From NCBI GenBank assembly GCA_049323615.1, contig JBMOPD010000092.1:1-24868 (forward strand): a DNA stretch of 24,868 nucleotides. Direction: 5' to 3'. Below the pieces are notes generated by a model. It had not been told where the DNA came from. It ran no database searches and was given only the letters and a program-made list of their open reading frames with translations. Position numbers and translations under genes: made by a program. The stretch is from JBMOPD01 sp049323615 (GTDB taxonomy: Bacteria; Bacillota; Desulfotomaculia; Desulfotomaculales; Desulfocucumaceae). This document shows, in pieces, positions 7,689 through 15,841 of the stretch; position 1 is the stretch's first letter, and each line of letters begins with the position of its first letter.

Positions 7689-8714
7689 CTACTGCTGCTT
7701 GGTTACACCCAGTTCCTTATACCATTGCTCGGTAAGCTTGTCCTGTTTTTGAATAAAGGCTGTGAACTCTTTTAATCCCATGCTGCCGTCGATTTGCTGG
7801 GTGGATTTCATGTACTCGATAAACTGAGGACTTTTCATGGCCTGCAGGAAGGCATCGCTCAGCTTGTTCTGAACCGGTTCGGGTATTTCCCTGCGCCCGA
7901 ATATCCCGCGAAACTGCATCCAGCTGGTGTCCACAGGATAGCCGGCCTCGGCATAGGTGGGCACGTCGGGCAGGTCCGGCAGCCTTTTTTCAGCCATTAC
8001 CCCCAAAATACGAAGTTTTCCCGCTTGCACATACTGGGTGACCTGGCCGGGGTTGGAGTTGGCCACGTCTATATGCCCGCCCAAAAGGCTGGTTACCGCG
8101 TCGTTGGTTCCTTCAAAGGGAGTCCATGCCGCCTTGATTCCAGCTGTCCGGGCCAGAATATTGAAGGCCACATTGTGCCCGGACCCAACGGTGCCATACC
8201 CGCCCACCCTCAGTTTGTTGGGGTTCTGCTTGGCGTACTCCACCAACTCCTTTAATGTTTTCCAGGGACTGTCGGCCCGGACGACGATGATGTAGGGATC
8301 TATCTGCACGCGGTTGATCCAGGCAAAATCGTCAATTTTAAATTTGCCCTTCAGGTTGCTCTGCCATGAGCCTATCTGGGTGGGGGTGCAGGCGGCCAGG
8401 GTGTAGCCGTCCGGCGGGGCGGCCACTAGGGCGGCCACTTGGGTAGCCCCGCTACCTCCCGGCTTGTTCTCCACCACCACCGGTTGGCCGAGAATGGGCT
8501 CGGCGGCCTTGCCCAGCTGCCTGACCATCACATCGGTGGGCGACCCGGCGTTGGTGTGGGTGATTATGGTAATGGGCTTGGCGGGAAACTTATCTGCTGG
8601 AGATTCCTTGGTCCCAGCGGACTTTTTGGCGTCCTGCCCGCCGCATCCGGCCAGCAGCAACACAAAGGACAGGACAAATACCAGGATAAAAGAATTCTTG
8701 GGCTTTCTACACAT
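7689..8714 (-). CDS. tctC: Tripartite tricarboxylate transporter substrate-binding lipoprotein, TctC/BugE family
   Basis: 341 residues. The N-terminal signal ends in a lipobox (LLLAGC, C24), giving a membrane-anchored lipoprotein as expected outside a single membrane. The mature part has the Bug/TctC pattern: FPAKPITIITHTNAGSPTD, then VVENKPGGSGATQVAALVAAPPDGYTL, then LRILGVMAEKRLPDLPDVPTYAEAGY. It binds a carboxylate and hands it to TctAB. Ligand specificity is not readable; the neighbouring MmgE/PrpD enzyme suggests a hydroxylated di- or tricarboxylate. ATG at 8712-8714 is preceded by AGGAGGAG. The gene follows the MmgE/PrpD gene by 19 bp. Confidence 0.95.
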   Translation of the reverse strand: MCRKPKNSFILVFVLSFVLLLAGCGGQDAKKSAGTKESPADKFPAKPITIITHTNAGSPTDVMVRQLGKAAEPILGQPVVVENKPGGSGATQVAALVAAPPDGYTLAACTPTQIGSWQSNLKGKFKIDDFAWINRVQIDPYIIVVRADSPWKTLKELVEYAKQNPNKLRVGGYGTVGSGHNVAFNILARTAGIKAAWTPFEGTNDAVTSLLGGHIDVANSNPGQVTQYVQAGKLRILGVMAEKRLPDLPDVPTYAEAGYPVDTSWMQFRGIFGRREIPEPVQNKLSDAFLQAMKSPQFIEYMKSTQQIDGSMGLKEFTAFIQKQDKLTEQWYKELGVTKQQ

Positions 8715-8733
8715 TTGGCGCTCCTCCTCTTTT

Positions 8734-10059
8734 TTAATTGGGTATTATGGCCGAGATATCGTTTAAATTGTCCAGTTCCCCGATCATTTCAATTAATTGC
8801 GCCGCCCTGTGGCCCGCCAGTATATCTTTGGTGAGACTGATGAATTTTTTTTGCAAATCAATGTCGGTCATGGGGTTTTCCAGGCTTCCCTTGGCGTGCT
8901 CCACATGCAGCCTGATTTCCGGGCCTTCCGCCAACCGGGCCGCCAGGATACACTCGTCCTTTCTGATCTGCGGCTGCGGAGAAAATTTTATTTTCCGGCG
9001 CAGTTCAGCCACTTCCGGCGATTTCACCCTCTCATCGGTGTACTGGGCGACCCCGGCCTCACCGTCTATCAAAGCCACCGCCGCCGAATGATAGGAGCTG
9101 AATTTCCCCTCCAGCCCGGTCTGCGGATCGGTCTTGCCGGTCAGCTCAACAACCAGCGGGTTGACTGTTATATTTATCTCCCTTATTTTGGCATACGAAA
9201 TGTTATGCTCATCTCTCAGCCGGATACAGGCGTCTATGATGGGGTGGCTGACCACACCGCAGGCGTACGGTTTATAGGAATTGTTCAGCGTTTCAAACCT
9301 TTTCCCCATCCCGTCAAGGACTTTCTCCCAGTCCTTTTCGGACGACGTGACAGCGGCAAAACCCCTCGGCGCCTCGATGCCGCCGGTGGAGCTGGTAAAG
9401 CCCCTGCCGGCCAGGATGGCCGCCAGCAGCCCGTTCATGGCCGCTTTGCCGGGATGAAAGGGCTTGGTCATGGTACCGAACATTTCCCGGAAGCCGGATG
9501 CCTGGGTGGCGGCCAGACTAAGGGCCTGGGTCATCTTATGCACATCAAGTTTCAGCAGCTTGCCCGCCGCCGCGGCGGCACCCATATTCCCCACCGTGGC
9601 CGTAATGTGCCAGCCTGTGTCGTAGTGAGAAGGGTAAACCATGCGTCCGATAAGGCATTCCACCTCAATTCCCAGGATAAAGGCGGTAAGCGCCTGCCTG
9701 CCCGGCAGGCGGAATTTTTCGCCCAGGGCCATGACCACAGGCGCAACCGGGGCGCTGGGGTGAATGACGGTCTCCAGGTGGGTGTCATCGTAGTCAAAAA
9801 TGTGCGAAGACATGCCGTTGATTAATGCGGCAAACAGGATGTCCGTCCTTTCCCGGCGCCCCAGGATGGACGCTTCCTGCTTACCGCCTATCTCTTTGGC
9901 CACGGATAGGACTATCTCCACCGACGGGTGGCGGCTGGCGCCGATGGCCACGCCCATCCAGTTCAGGAATGCCCTTTTTCCCTCGGATACAACATTTTCC
10001 GGCAGGTCTTCAAATTCGGTTTCAACTACAAATTTTGCCAGATCCCCAGTAATACCCAA
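8734..10059 (-). CDS. MmgE/PrpD-family protein (2-methylcitrate dehydratase-like)
   Basis: About 441 residues, full length for the family. Conserved stretches are FDYDDTH, ETVIHPSAPVAPVVMALGE, GWHITATVGNMGAAAAAGKLL, TKPFHPGKAAMNG and SHPIIDACIRLRDEH. Members dehydrate 2-methylcitrate, decarboxylate cis-aconitate or eliminate from related carboxylates, and many are uncharacterised. No prpC, prpB or other methylcitrate gene is nearby, so prpD is not assigned. It is first in an operon with a tricarboxylate-type transporter, suggesting it acts on the imported acid. The frame opens at a GTG (10063-10065) that abuts GGGGAGGT. TTG at 10057-10059, six bases after that ribosome site, is the better start. 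Confidence 0.88.
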   Translation of the reverse strand: MGITGDLAKFVVETEFEDLPENVVSEGKRAFLNWMGVAIGASRHPSVEIVLSVAKEIGGKQEASILGRRERTDILFAALINGMSSHIFDYDDTHLETVIHPSAPVAPVVMALGEKFRLPGRQALTAFILGIEVECLIGRMVYPSHYDTGWHITATVGNMGAAAAAGKLLKLDVHKMTQALSLAATQASGFREMFGTMTKPFHPGKAAMNGLLAAILAGRGFTSSTGGIEAPRGFAAVTSSEKDWEKVLDGMGKRFETLNNSYKPYACGVVSHPIIDACIRLRDEHNISYAKIREINITVNPLVVELTGKTDPQTGLEGKFSSYHSAAVALIDGEAGVAQYTDERVKSPEVAELRRKIKFSPQPQIRKDECILAARLAEGPEIRLHVEHAKGSLENPMTDIDLQKKFISLTKDILAGHRAAQLIEMIGELDNLNDISAIIPN

Positions 10060-10076
10060 AAACACACCTCCCCTTG

Positions 10077-10091
10077 CAATTTGGTATACAA
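10077..10091 (-). promoter_or_regulatory. Putative GntR/FCD operator A
   Basis: On the minus strand the sequence is TTGTATACCAAATTG with the palindromic core GTATAC (10084-10089). It is identical over 15 bp to operator B in opposite orientation. It falls just downstream of the predicted transcription start and upstream of the mmgE ribosome site, where bound repressor would block transcription. ExuR/UxuR-type GntR proteins bind TTGGTATACCAA-like sequences, which supports the reading by family. Confidence 0.65.
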
Positions 10092-10100
10092 TTTGAGTAA

Positions 10101-10129
10101 ATAATAATGAATTTTGTCTATTTTCACAA
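10101..10129 (-). promoter_or_regulatory. Predicted sigma-A promoter of the mmgE-tctCBA-gntR operon
   Basis: Minus strand: -35 TTGTGA (10124-10129), 17-nt spacer, -10 TATTAT (10101-10106). The start of transcription should be near 10094, directly upstream of operator A. The two operators enclose it. Confidence 0.55.
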
Positions 10130-10211
10130 ATAGCAAAAACTAAAAAATATTACGTTTTACTGGACATATATCACTCAGGCGCGGCAAATCCGTTAGTTTT
10201 CTCATATTTCT

Positions 10212-10226
10212 TTGTATACCAAATTG
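10212..10226 (+). promoter_or_regulatory. Putative GntR/FCD operator B
   Basis: TTGTATACCAAATTG with core GTATAC (10214-10219) is an exact inverted copy of operator A, centred 130 bp away. It lies upstream of the operon promoter and about 90 bp before the rqcH -35, so it is more likely part of a DNA loop over the mmgE promoter than a control site of rqcH. Confidence 0.6.
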
Positions 10227-10306
10227 TCTGACTTTTTATGGCTTTATCCCCTACTAAGGCCATACCGGTTTGCTTACCTGCCGCCCCGGGTGCTTCTATG
10301 CCGGGT

Positions 10307-10336
10307 TTGACCGTAAAGTCCGGCCTCTGCTATACT
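10307..10336 (+). promoter_or_regulatory. Predicted sigma-A promoter of rqcH
   Basis: -35 TTGACC (10307-10312), 18-nt spacer, -10 TATACT (10331-10336); each box matches consensus at five of six bases. The start would be near 10343, giving a leader of about 54 bases before ATG 10397. Confidence 0.65.
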
Positions 10337-10396
10337 GGTAACGTATGGCCATGGAATATTTTCTCCGGCCGGAATCGGCTTTGCGGGGTGACGAGA

Positions 10397-12181
10397 ATGC
10401 CTTTTGACGGGATGGTACTGGCCGCGGTAAGAAAGGAACTGGCCGAAATCCTCACCGGCTGCAGGATTGACAAGATATACCAGCCCGCCAGGGAAGAGGT
10501 CCACCTGATCCTGAACAGGCCCGGGAAAAGATACCGGCTGCTGCTGTCGGCCGACCCCGGCATGGCCCGGGTGCACCTCACAAACCGGGCCGGTGAAAAT
10601 CCCCCCTCGCCGCCGGTGTTCTGCATGGTTCTGCGCAAACACCTGGAGGGGGGCAGGATCACGGGCTTCTCCCAGCCCGGTTACGACCGGGTGCTGACCA
10701 TTTCGGTGGACACCCGGGACGACCTGGGCGGGTCCTCCAGCAAGCAGGTGATCTGTGAAATAATGGGCAGGCACAGCAATATCATCCTGTACGACCCGGA
10801 CAGCGGAACCATACTGGACGGCATAAAGCGGTATTCCCACGCGGTCAGCAGGCACCGGGAGGTGCTGCCGGGACGCCCGTACGTGCCCGCCCCGGCCCAG
10901 GAAAAAATAAATCCCCTCTCTTTAAGCGAAGAGGAATTTTTCGGCCTGATGCTGCAAAACAACCTGAACAGCAGGGTCAGCGACCTGGTGCAGCGGCTTT
11001 TTGACGGCCTGAGCCCCCTTTTGGCCCGGGAAATTGTCTGGCGGGCCGGGCTGGAACCGGGGACCGCCCTGGACACATGCGGGGAGTTTGACCTGACATC
11101 GGTCTACCTGGTGCTGAAGGACATATATTCCCGGGCGGAAAAGGGCCAGTTTGAGCCCACCCTGGTTTATGACGGCGGCGTGCCGCGGGATTTTTCAGCC
11201 TTTGCCCTGACCCATTTCAAGGACTCCCGGCAGGCGGCCGGGAGTATGAACGAAATCGCCGACTCCTACTTCACGCACCGGGCCCTGGCCGGGCGGGTGG
11301 ACAGCCTGAGGCAGTCCATTTTAAGCCACATCAAAAAGGAAACCGCCAGGCTGTCAAAAAAGCTTTCGGCGCAGACAGCCGACCTGGAATCGGCCGCCGG
11401 GGCCGAAGACCTGAAACTGTATGGGGAACTGGTAAAGGCCAACATCCACCGGCTGAAGAAGGGAGATACCGCGGTTTACCTGGAAAACTTCTTTGCCGAG
11501 GGCTGCCCCCCGGTGAAGATCGACCTTGACCCACGGCTGACCCCGGCGGAAAATGCCCAGCACTTCTTCCGCCAATACGCCAAGGCCAAAAAAATACTGG
11601 AAAACGCCGCCCTGCACGCCCAAAACACCGGGGAGGAACTGGACTACCTGGCCGGGGTGGAAAGCTCGGCTGAAATGGCCTCCACCCTGGAGGAGCTGGA
11701 GCAGATCAGGAGCGAGCTTACCGATCAGGGATACCTCAAACCCGCCGGGCCCCGGCCGGTCAAACAAAAGGAGCCGCAGCCGCCCCGCCCGGCCGCCTAC
11801 GTCTCCAGTGACGGAATGACCGTTTTTGTGGGCAAGAACAACCGGCAGAACGACTACCTGACCATGAAGATGGCCCGTCAGGAGGACATATGGCTGCACA
11901 CCAGGCAGACACCCGGCGCCCACGTGGTAATCCGGACCGGGGGCCGGGAGGTGCCGCCCTCCACCCTGGAGGAGGCGGCCAAACTGGCCGCCCTGTTCAG
12001 CCGGGCCAGGCACTCCAGCAAGGTGCCGGTGGACTATACCCTGCGCAAGTTCGTCAGCAAGCCCAGGGGGGCAAAGCCGGGCTTCGTCATCTACACCGGC
12101 CAGAAGACCATTTTTATCGACCCGGACCGGTCCCTGCCGGAAAGGCTGGCCCCCAAACAAGGCGCCAGTCAACAGCCGTGA
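10397..12181 (+). CDS. rqcH: RqcH (Rqc2/NEMF-family) ribosome quality-control factor, NFACT domains
   Basis: 594 residues, close to B. subtilis RqcH. It binds stalled 50S subunits carrying peptidyl-tRNA and recruits tRNA-Ala to add C-terminal alanine tails. The N-terminus MPFDGMVL and the D97-R98 pair (GYDRVL) match the NFACT-N signature needed for tailing. A helical, charged middle part (about 280-430) forms the coiled coil. The C-terminal NFACT-R domain starts near 468 (YVSSDGMTVFVGKNNRQND) and includes DIWLHTRQTPGAHVVI. The open frame begins 53 codons earlier, at 10238, but that part covers the promoter; ATG 10397 follows GGGGTGACGAGA. Older annotations call this family fibronectin-binding protein. 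It is convergent with the thioesterase gene, 15 bp apart. Confidence 0.95.
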   Translation: MPFDGMVLAAVRKELAEILTGCRIDKIYQPAREEVHLILNRPGKRYRLLLSADPGMARVHLTNRAGENPPSPPVFCMVLRKHLEGGRITGFSQPGYDRVLTISVDTRDDLGGSSSKQVICEIMGRHSNIILYDPDSGTILDGIKRYSHAVSRHREVLPGRPYVPAPAQEKINPLSLSEEEFFGLMLQNNLNSRVSDLVQRLFDGLSPLLAREIVWRAGLEPGTALDTCGEFDLTSVYLVLKDIYSRAEKGQFEPTLVYDGGVPRDFSAFALTHFKDSRQAAGSMNEIADSYFTHRALAGRVDSLRQSILSHIKKETARLSKKLSAQTADLESAAGAEDLKLYGELVKANIHRLKKGDTAVYLENFFAEGCPPVKIDLDPRLTPAENAQHFFRQYAKAKKILENAALHAQNTGEELDYLAGVESSAEMASTLEELEQIRSELTDQGYLKPAGPRPVKQKEPQPPRPAAYVSSDGMTVFVGKNNRQNDYLTMKMARQEDIWLHTRQTPGAHVVIRTGGREVPPSTLEEAAKLAALFSRARHSSKVPVDYTLRKFVSKPRGAKPGFVIYTGQKTIFIDPDRSLPERLAPKQGASQQP

Positions 12182-12196
12182 AAGGTTCCAACTGCG

Positions 12197-12595
12197 TCAT
12201 TTTTTAACATCAGACAGGAAAAAAGTCCCCGTGCCGTAAGCCAGCATCTGCCCCCGGTGGTCCCGCACCCAGGCGCTTCCCACCGCCAGGGTGCGGCCCA
12301 GGTGGACAACCTCTCCCCTGGCGTACAATGTCCCCTCTTCTACGGGCTTCAAGTAATTAATCTTCATTTCCACCGTGGCCGCCCCCCTGTCCGGCCCTAT
12401 TTTCCGGTTTATCGCCACTGCCGTGGCGGCGTCCACCAGGGTGGCCAGGACTCCGCCGTGCACCTTGCCGTAATACTGGAGCAGCTTTTCTTCCACCGCC
12501 ACCCTGAGCACCGGTTCCCCGTCATCGCCCTCCTCCGCCTCTATCCCCAGCAGCTTCCAGAAAGGCGCCACCGCCAAGTCGCTTACTCTGACCAT
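12197..12595 (-). CDS. PaaI/YbgC-like hotdog-fold thioesterase
   Basis: 132 residues with the PaaI hotdog pattern YYGKVHGGVLATLVDAATAVA (HGG at 46-48, likely catalytic D55) and the closing strand TGTFFL. Members hydrolyse acyl-CoA or aryl-CoA thioesters in the cytoplasm. AAGGAG lies eight bases before the ATG. It follows the MFS gene by 27 bp on the same strand, so it may be the last gene of the pxp/MFS transcript. The substrate is unknown. Confidence 0.88.
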   Translation of the reverse strand: MVRVSDLAVAPFWKLLGIEAEEGDDGEPVLRVAVEEKLLQYYGKVHGGVLATLVDAATAVAINRKIGPDRGAATVEMKINYLKPVEEGTLYARGEVVHLGRTLAVGSAWVRDHRGQMLAYGTGTFFLSDVKK

Positions 12596-12622
12596 AATGC
12601 TTCTCCTTTACCTGTATCAGTT

Positions 12623-13942
12623 TTATTTCTCCCTCAGACTCTCCCTCATCAATGAAATTGCGACCACGGCCAGGCAGCTGAAGAGCAAACAGGCACCGAA
12701 GGCGTAGTGAAAAGCGCCCGGGGAATAAAGTTTCACCCCGCCCACCACTACCCCGTCCCAGTGCCGGTCCAGCAAGTAGCCGAAAAAAGGTTGCATGAAG
12801 GCCGATCCGGCAAACCCTCCGATGTTACCGATGCCGGCAGCCAGCCCCGCTACCTCGGGGGGGTTGTATTCCTTTACAATCACCGATGACAAAATCCCGA
12901 CATTGCCGAAAAATCCCAGCAAAAAATAAAGGGCCGGCAGCGCTTTAAACGGAGGCAGGCCATTGTTCCAAAAGAACAGGCAGGCCCAGACCAACAGGTT
13001 GCCCACAGCGTAGGCAAGATACGGCTTCTTCCGGGAGCCCAGGCGGTCAGACAGAAAACCGACGGTCAGCGTCCCCAGCATCACTCCCACCGAAAACAGG
13101 ACGGTATAAGTGGCGGCCGCGTGCCTTTCCAGGCCATAAACCTGGGTCAGGAAAGAAACCCCCCATACCCCGATCATGGCCATAAAGGGGCCGTAAATAC
13201 AAAAAGGGCCGATGAGTGCCAACCAGGTGTGGCGGTTACGTAAAATTTTAAATAAATTTTGGGCCAGCCGGGACCAGGATGCCGCCTGGCGGCCGGCCGG
13301 CCTGGTAATGCCCTGTCCGGCCGGGAAGATATCCCACGGGTCGTTTCGGACAACCAGCCAGGTCATGGCCGCCACAGCAGCGGAAATCAGCCCAACAGTG
13401 ATAAACGCTGCGGACAATCCCAGGGAACTGACCAGCACCGACAGCGGTGTGGCGGCCAGCACTCCCCCCAGGTTTCCGATAAATGAGGTCAAGCCTACCG
13501 CGGTACCTAATTCCTGGGGCCCAAACCAGGCCGAATACGCCTTTAGCGCCGAGACATAGACCACCGACACCCCCAGTCCGATTAGGAACCGTGACGCAAA
13601 AAGGCCGGAAACCGACCAGGCCAGGCCAAACCAGACCGAACCCAGGGCGGCGGCCGCAATGCCCATCGCCACTACCCTTCTCGGCCCCAGCAAGTCGGCC
13701 AGCACACCGGCAGGGACCTGCATCATAAAGTAAACGTAAAAATAGACCGAGGCCAGGCCGCCGACGACCGAGGCAGCTTCCACATGATATAGCGAAAACA
13801 GCTCGTTGACAATTACCGCCGGAGACACCCGGTGAAAATAAGCAATCAGGTAGGCCAGGCTTAAAACCAGCCAGATCATTATTCTCCAGGCCTTTATTTC
13901 CCGCCTGTGGCGGTCCCACAACTCCACTTGCGCAATGTTCAT
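12623..13942 (-). CDS. Major facilitator superfamily transporter
   Basis: 439 residues with twelve predicted membrane helices. MFS motif A appears as GVLADLLGPRR (79-89) between helices 2 and 3, and its repeat GFLSDRLGSRKK lies in the second half. Helix 1 carries YFHRVSPAVIV, a pattern I associate with anion or organic-acid porters; that is a weak guess. It lies 145 bp after pxpC on the same strand, so it may import or export a substrate or product of the 5-oxoprolinase cluster. GAGG lies about 12 bases before the ATG, a long spacing. Confidence 0.9.
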   Translation of the reverse strand: MNIAQVELWDRHRREIKAWRIMIWLVLSLAYLIAYFHRVSPAVIVNELFSLYHVEAASVVGGLASVYFYVYFMMQVPAGVLADLLGPRRVVAMGIAAAALGSVWFGLAWSVSGLFASRFLIGLGVSVVYVSALKAYSAWFGPQELGTAVGLTSFIGNLGGVLAATPLSVLVSSLGLSAAFITVGLISAAVAAMTWLVVRNDPWDIFPAGQGITRPAGRQAASWSRLAQNLFKILRNRHTWLALIGPFCIYGPFMAMIGVWGVSFLTQVYGLERHAAATYTVLFSVGVMLGTLTVGFLSDRLGSRKKPYLAYAVGNLLVWACLFFWNNGLPPFKALPALYFLLGFFGNVGILSSVIVKEYNPPEVAGLAAGIGNIGGFAGSAFMQPFFGYLLDRHWDGVVVGGVKLYSPGAFHYAFGACLLFSCLAVVAISLMRESLREK

Positions 13943-14026
13943 TATCAGGTTAACCTCTTAATGTCCGGAAAAAGTTCCTTAAAAACAAAAGGTGTGCCGT
14001 CTTAAACGTTCATTCGAACCTGATAA
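13942..14026. repeat. 10-bp inverted repeat in the pxpC-MFS gap
   Basis: TTATCAGGTT (13942-13951) and AACCTGATAA (14017-14026) are perfect inverted copies 65 bp apart. The left copy overlaps the first base of the MFS start codon. They could be paired operator half-sites or fold in RNA. The rest of the gap shows no convincing promoter. Confidence 0.5.
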
Positions 14027-14087
14027 GGCACCACTATAAAAAAACGCAGGTATCACTGCTTATTTTAAAAGTAACTCCCTTGATCCC

Positions 14088-15053
14088 TCATGACCTCCTG
14101 AAAACAGCCACTGTTTCTTTAAAGCGCCTGATCCCCTCCATTTTGTCCCGGTAGCATGCATGGGCCTCCGGGAGGAAGACCGCCTTGAATTGCATCCCGT
14201 CACCGGGCTTCAACTGGGCAAAGATGTCCACATCGGCGCTGATTACCGTGGCGATCTGCGGGTAGCCGCCAACCGTCTGCCGGTCCTTCAATGCTACAAT
14301 GGGGGCGCCCTCCCCGTCTATCTGGATCCCGCCCAGTGGAATGCCCCTTGAATATACCGACAGATTATGGCTGCTTTCCACCGCCGGACCTGCCAGCCGG
14401 TAACCCATGCGGTCTGCCTGAACGCCCACGCGGTAGCCCGATGTTAAAAAAACATCCATTGCCTGCCGGCTGAAAAGGTTTTCCTGCGGTCCCGGCAGCA
14501 CCCTCACCTCCGGGTTGGGGTCAATAACCGGCCTGATCCGCGGGGGGATTACCACTTCCCTTTTTTCCGGGCGGCTGCTGTCAACAAAAAAAACATCTCC
14601 GGCCCGCAACTCCCTTCCCGACAACCCCCCCATGGAGGCCCGCAGGAACGTGGATGCGCTTCCCAACACGGGCGGGCAGACAATCCCGCCCGCGAAGGTG
14701 ACATAGGCCCGGCAACCGGACTTGAGGCCCCGGAACCTCAGCACGGAGCCTTTCCGCACCTGCAAAGTCCGCCACATTGGACATGGGTCGCCGTCAAGAG
14801 TAGGTCCCAAGTCACCCCCGGTGATGCAGATTATTTCATCTTCCTCCATTTCCAGCTCCGGCCCCACCACAGTGCACTCCAGGCCCGGGCTGTTTTCCGG
14901 GTTCCCCAGAGCGATATTGCCCAGAAGAAAAGCGGCGGCGTCCATGGCCCCGCCCGGGGGCACCCCGTAACTCTGGTAGCCGGGGCGGCCCAAGTCCTGC
15001 ACCGTGGTCAGCGCCCCGCCGTCAACAACCTTAACCCTCCCGATACAAATCAC
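14088..15053 (-). CDS. pxpC: 5-oxoprolinase subunit C, biotin-dependent carboxyltransferase-like (PxpC/KipA family)
   Basis: 321 residues. The N-terminal LTTVQDLGRPGYQSYGVPPGGAMD motif and the later GSASTFLRASMGGLSGRELRAGD, YRVGVQADRMGYRLAGP and GGIQIDGEGAPIVALKDRQTVGGYPQIA are typical of PxpC. With PxpA and PxpB it forms the ATP-dependent enzyme that opens 5-oxoproline to glutamate. The start is GTG at 15051-15053, and its first 23 bases overlap pxpB, so coupling is likely. The alternative family names (KipA, urea carboxylase-related) fit less well because all three pxp genes are adjacent. Confidence 0.93.
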   Translation of the reverse strand: MICIGRVKVVDGGALTTVQDLGRPGYQSYGVPPGGAMDAAAFLLGNIALGNPENSPGLECTVVGPELEMEEDEIICITGGDLGPTLDGDPCPMWRTLQVRKGSVLRFRGLKSGCRAYVTFAGGIVCPPVLGSASTFLRASMGGLSGRELRAGDVFFVDSSRPEKREVVIPPRIRPVIDPNPEVRVLPGPQENLFSRQAMDVFLTSGYRVGVQADRMGYRLAGPAVESSHNLSVYSRGIPLGGIQIDGEGAPIVALKDRQTVGGYPQIATVISADVDIFAQLKPGDGMQFKAVFLPEAHACYRDKMEGIRRFKETVAVFRRS

Positions 15054-15744
15054 CCCAGGCTTCCGGATTTATATCGCCATATCCAATGTCATCCCCCACC
15101 GACTGAAAGATCACCTGATCCCCCACGCTCAGCAGGAACTCGTTGCTCTCCACTTTAAAAAGTTTGACGGGAGTGCGGCCGATGATCTGCCAGCCCCCCG
15201 GGCTGGTCAGGCTGTAGATTCCTGTCTGCGTTCCGGCAATACCCACCGACCCTGCCGGAACCACCGCCCTTGGCCGTCTTTTCCTGGGCGTAGCAATGGA
15301 TTTATCCACGAAACCCAGGTAAGGAAAGCCGGGCAAAAAGCCTATGGCATACACCCGGTAGACTGCCCCGCTGTGTATTTTCACCACGTCATCCGGGGTA
15401 ATTTGTTTTTCCGCAGCAATTTGCGCCAGATCAGGTCCGTACTGGCCGCCGTAAAAAACGGGGATTCTGACTGTCTTGTTCCGGTGTATTCTTGTTGCTT
15501 GCCGCCCCCCCGGAAGCAGCCTCCCTATCTCCGACACCAGCGAAGAATAGTCAATAACCTCCGGATCGTAGCATACCAGCAGGGTCTGGTAGGCCGGGAT
15601 TGTTTCAATGACGCCGCCGGCCAGGCGCTGTTCCAGTTCCCGCCTTAAGCCGGCGATGTAGTTATTCAATTCCGGCGTCACCGGCGCTTCCCACTCGACT
15701 GCCAGCGCCGAGTCCCCGGCGGGCTTGAATGAGGGTTTTATCAT
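15031..15744 (-). CDS. pxpB: 5-oxoprolinase subunit B (PxpB/KipI family)
   Basis: About 237 residues. Motifs include FKPAGDSALAVEW, IPVFYGGQYGPDL, YAIGFLPGFPYLGFVD, and the stretch from VPAGSVGIAGTQTGIY to SPGGWQIIGRTP; these identify KipI/PxpB, a cyclophilin-like fold. The open frame extends to 15786, but ATG at 15742-15744 has GGAAGGT just upstream and gives the standard N-terminus MIKPSFKPAGDS. The stop lies inside pxpC. KipI was named for kinase inhibition in Bacillus; within a pxpABC set, oxoprolinase activity is the better call. Confidence 0.94.
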   Translation of the reverse strand: MIKPSFKPAGDSALAVEWEAPVTPELNNYIAGLRRELEQRLAGGVIETIPAYQTLLVCYDPEVIDYSSLVSEIGRLLPGGRQATRIHRNKTVRIPVFYGGQYGPDLAQIAAEKQITPDDVVKIHSGAVYRVYAIGFLPGFPYLGFVDKSIATPRKRRPRAVVPAGSVGIAGTQTGIYSLTSPGGWQIIGRTPVKLFKVESNEFLLSVGDQVIFQSVGDDIGYGDINPEAWGDLYREG

Positions 15745-15775
15745 AACATACCTTCCCCGGGAAATTAAACTAAAC

Positions 15776-15810
15776 CAGCCCACCATGCCGCAAAAAGTCT
15801 ATTTGGGCTG
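15776..15810 (-). other. Possible stem-loop in the pxpA-pxpB gap
   Basis: CAGCCCA (15776-15782) and TGGGCTG (15804-15810) are inverted 7-mers around a 21-nt loop, 32 bases before the pxpB start. A TATAAT lies on the minus strand at 15834-15839, next to the pxpA stop, but it lacks a good -35. Either could adjust pxpB-pxpC expression. The evidence is weak. Confidence 0.3.
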
Positions 15811-15841
15811 TCCCTGACCCGCAAGTTTTTAATATTATATT

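Noticed and set aside
8797..9825. A 342-codon plus-strand frame opposite the MmgE/PrpD gene
   Set aside because: Antisense shadow of a gene with clear family motifs; no recognisable domain of its own.
10238..10396. N-terminal extension of rqcH in the open frame
   Set aside because: It covers the predicted promoter, has no ribosome site, and RqcH proteins begin at MPFDG.
11354..12172. A 272-codon minus-strand frame inside rqcH
   Set aside because: Shadow of the strongly conserved RqcH C-terminal half.
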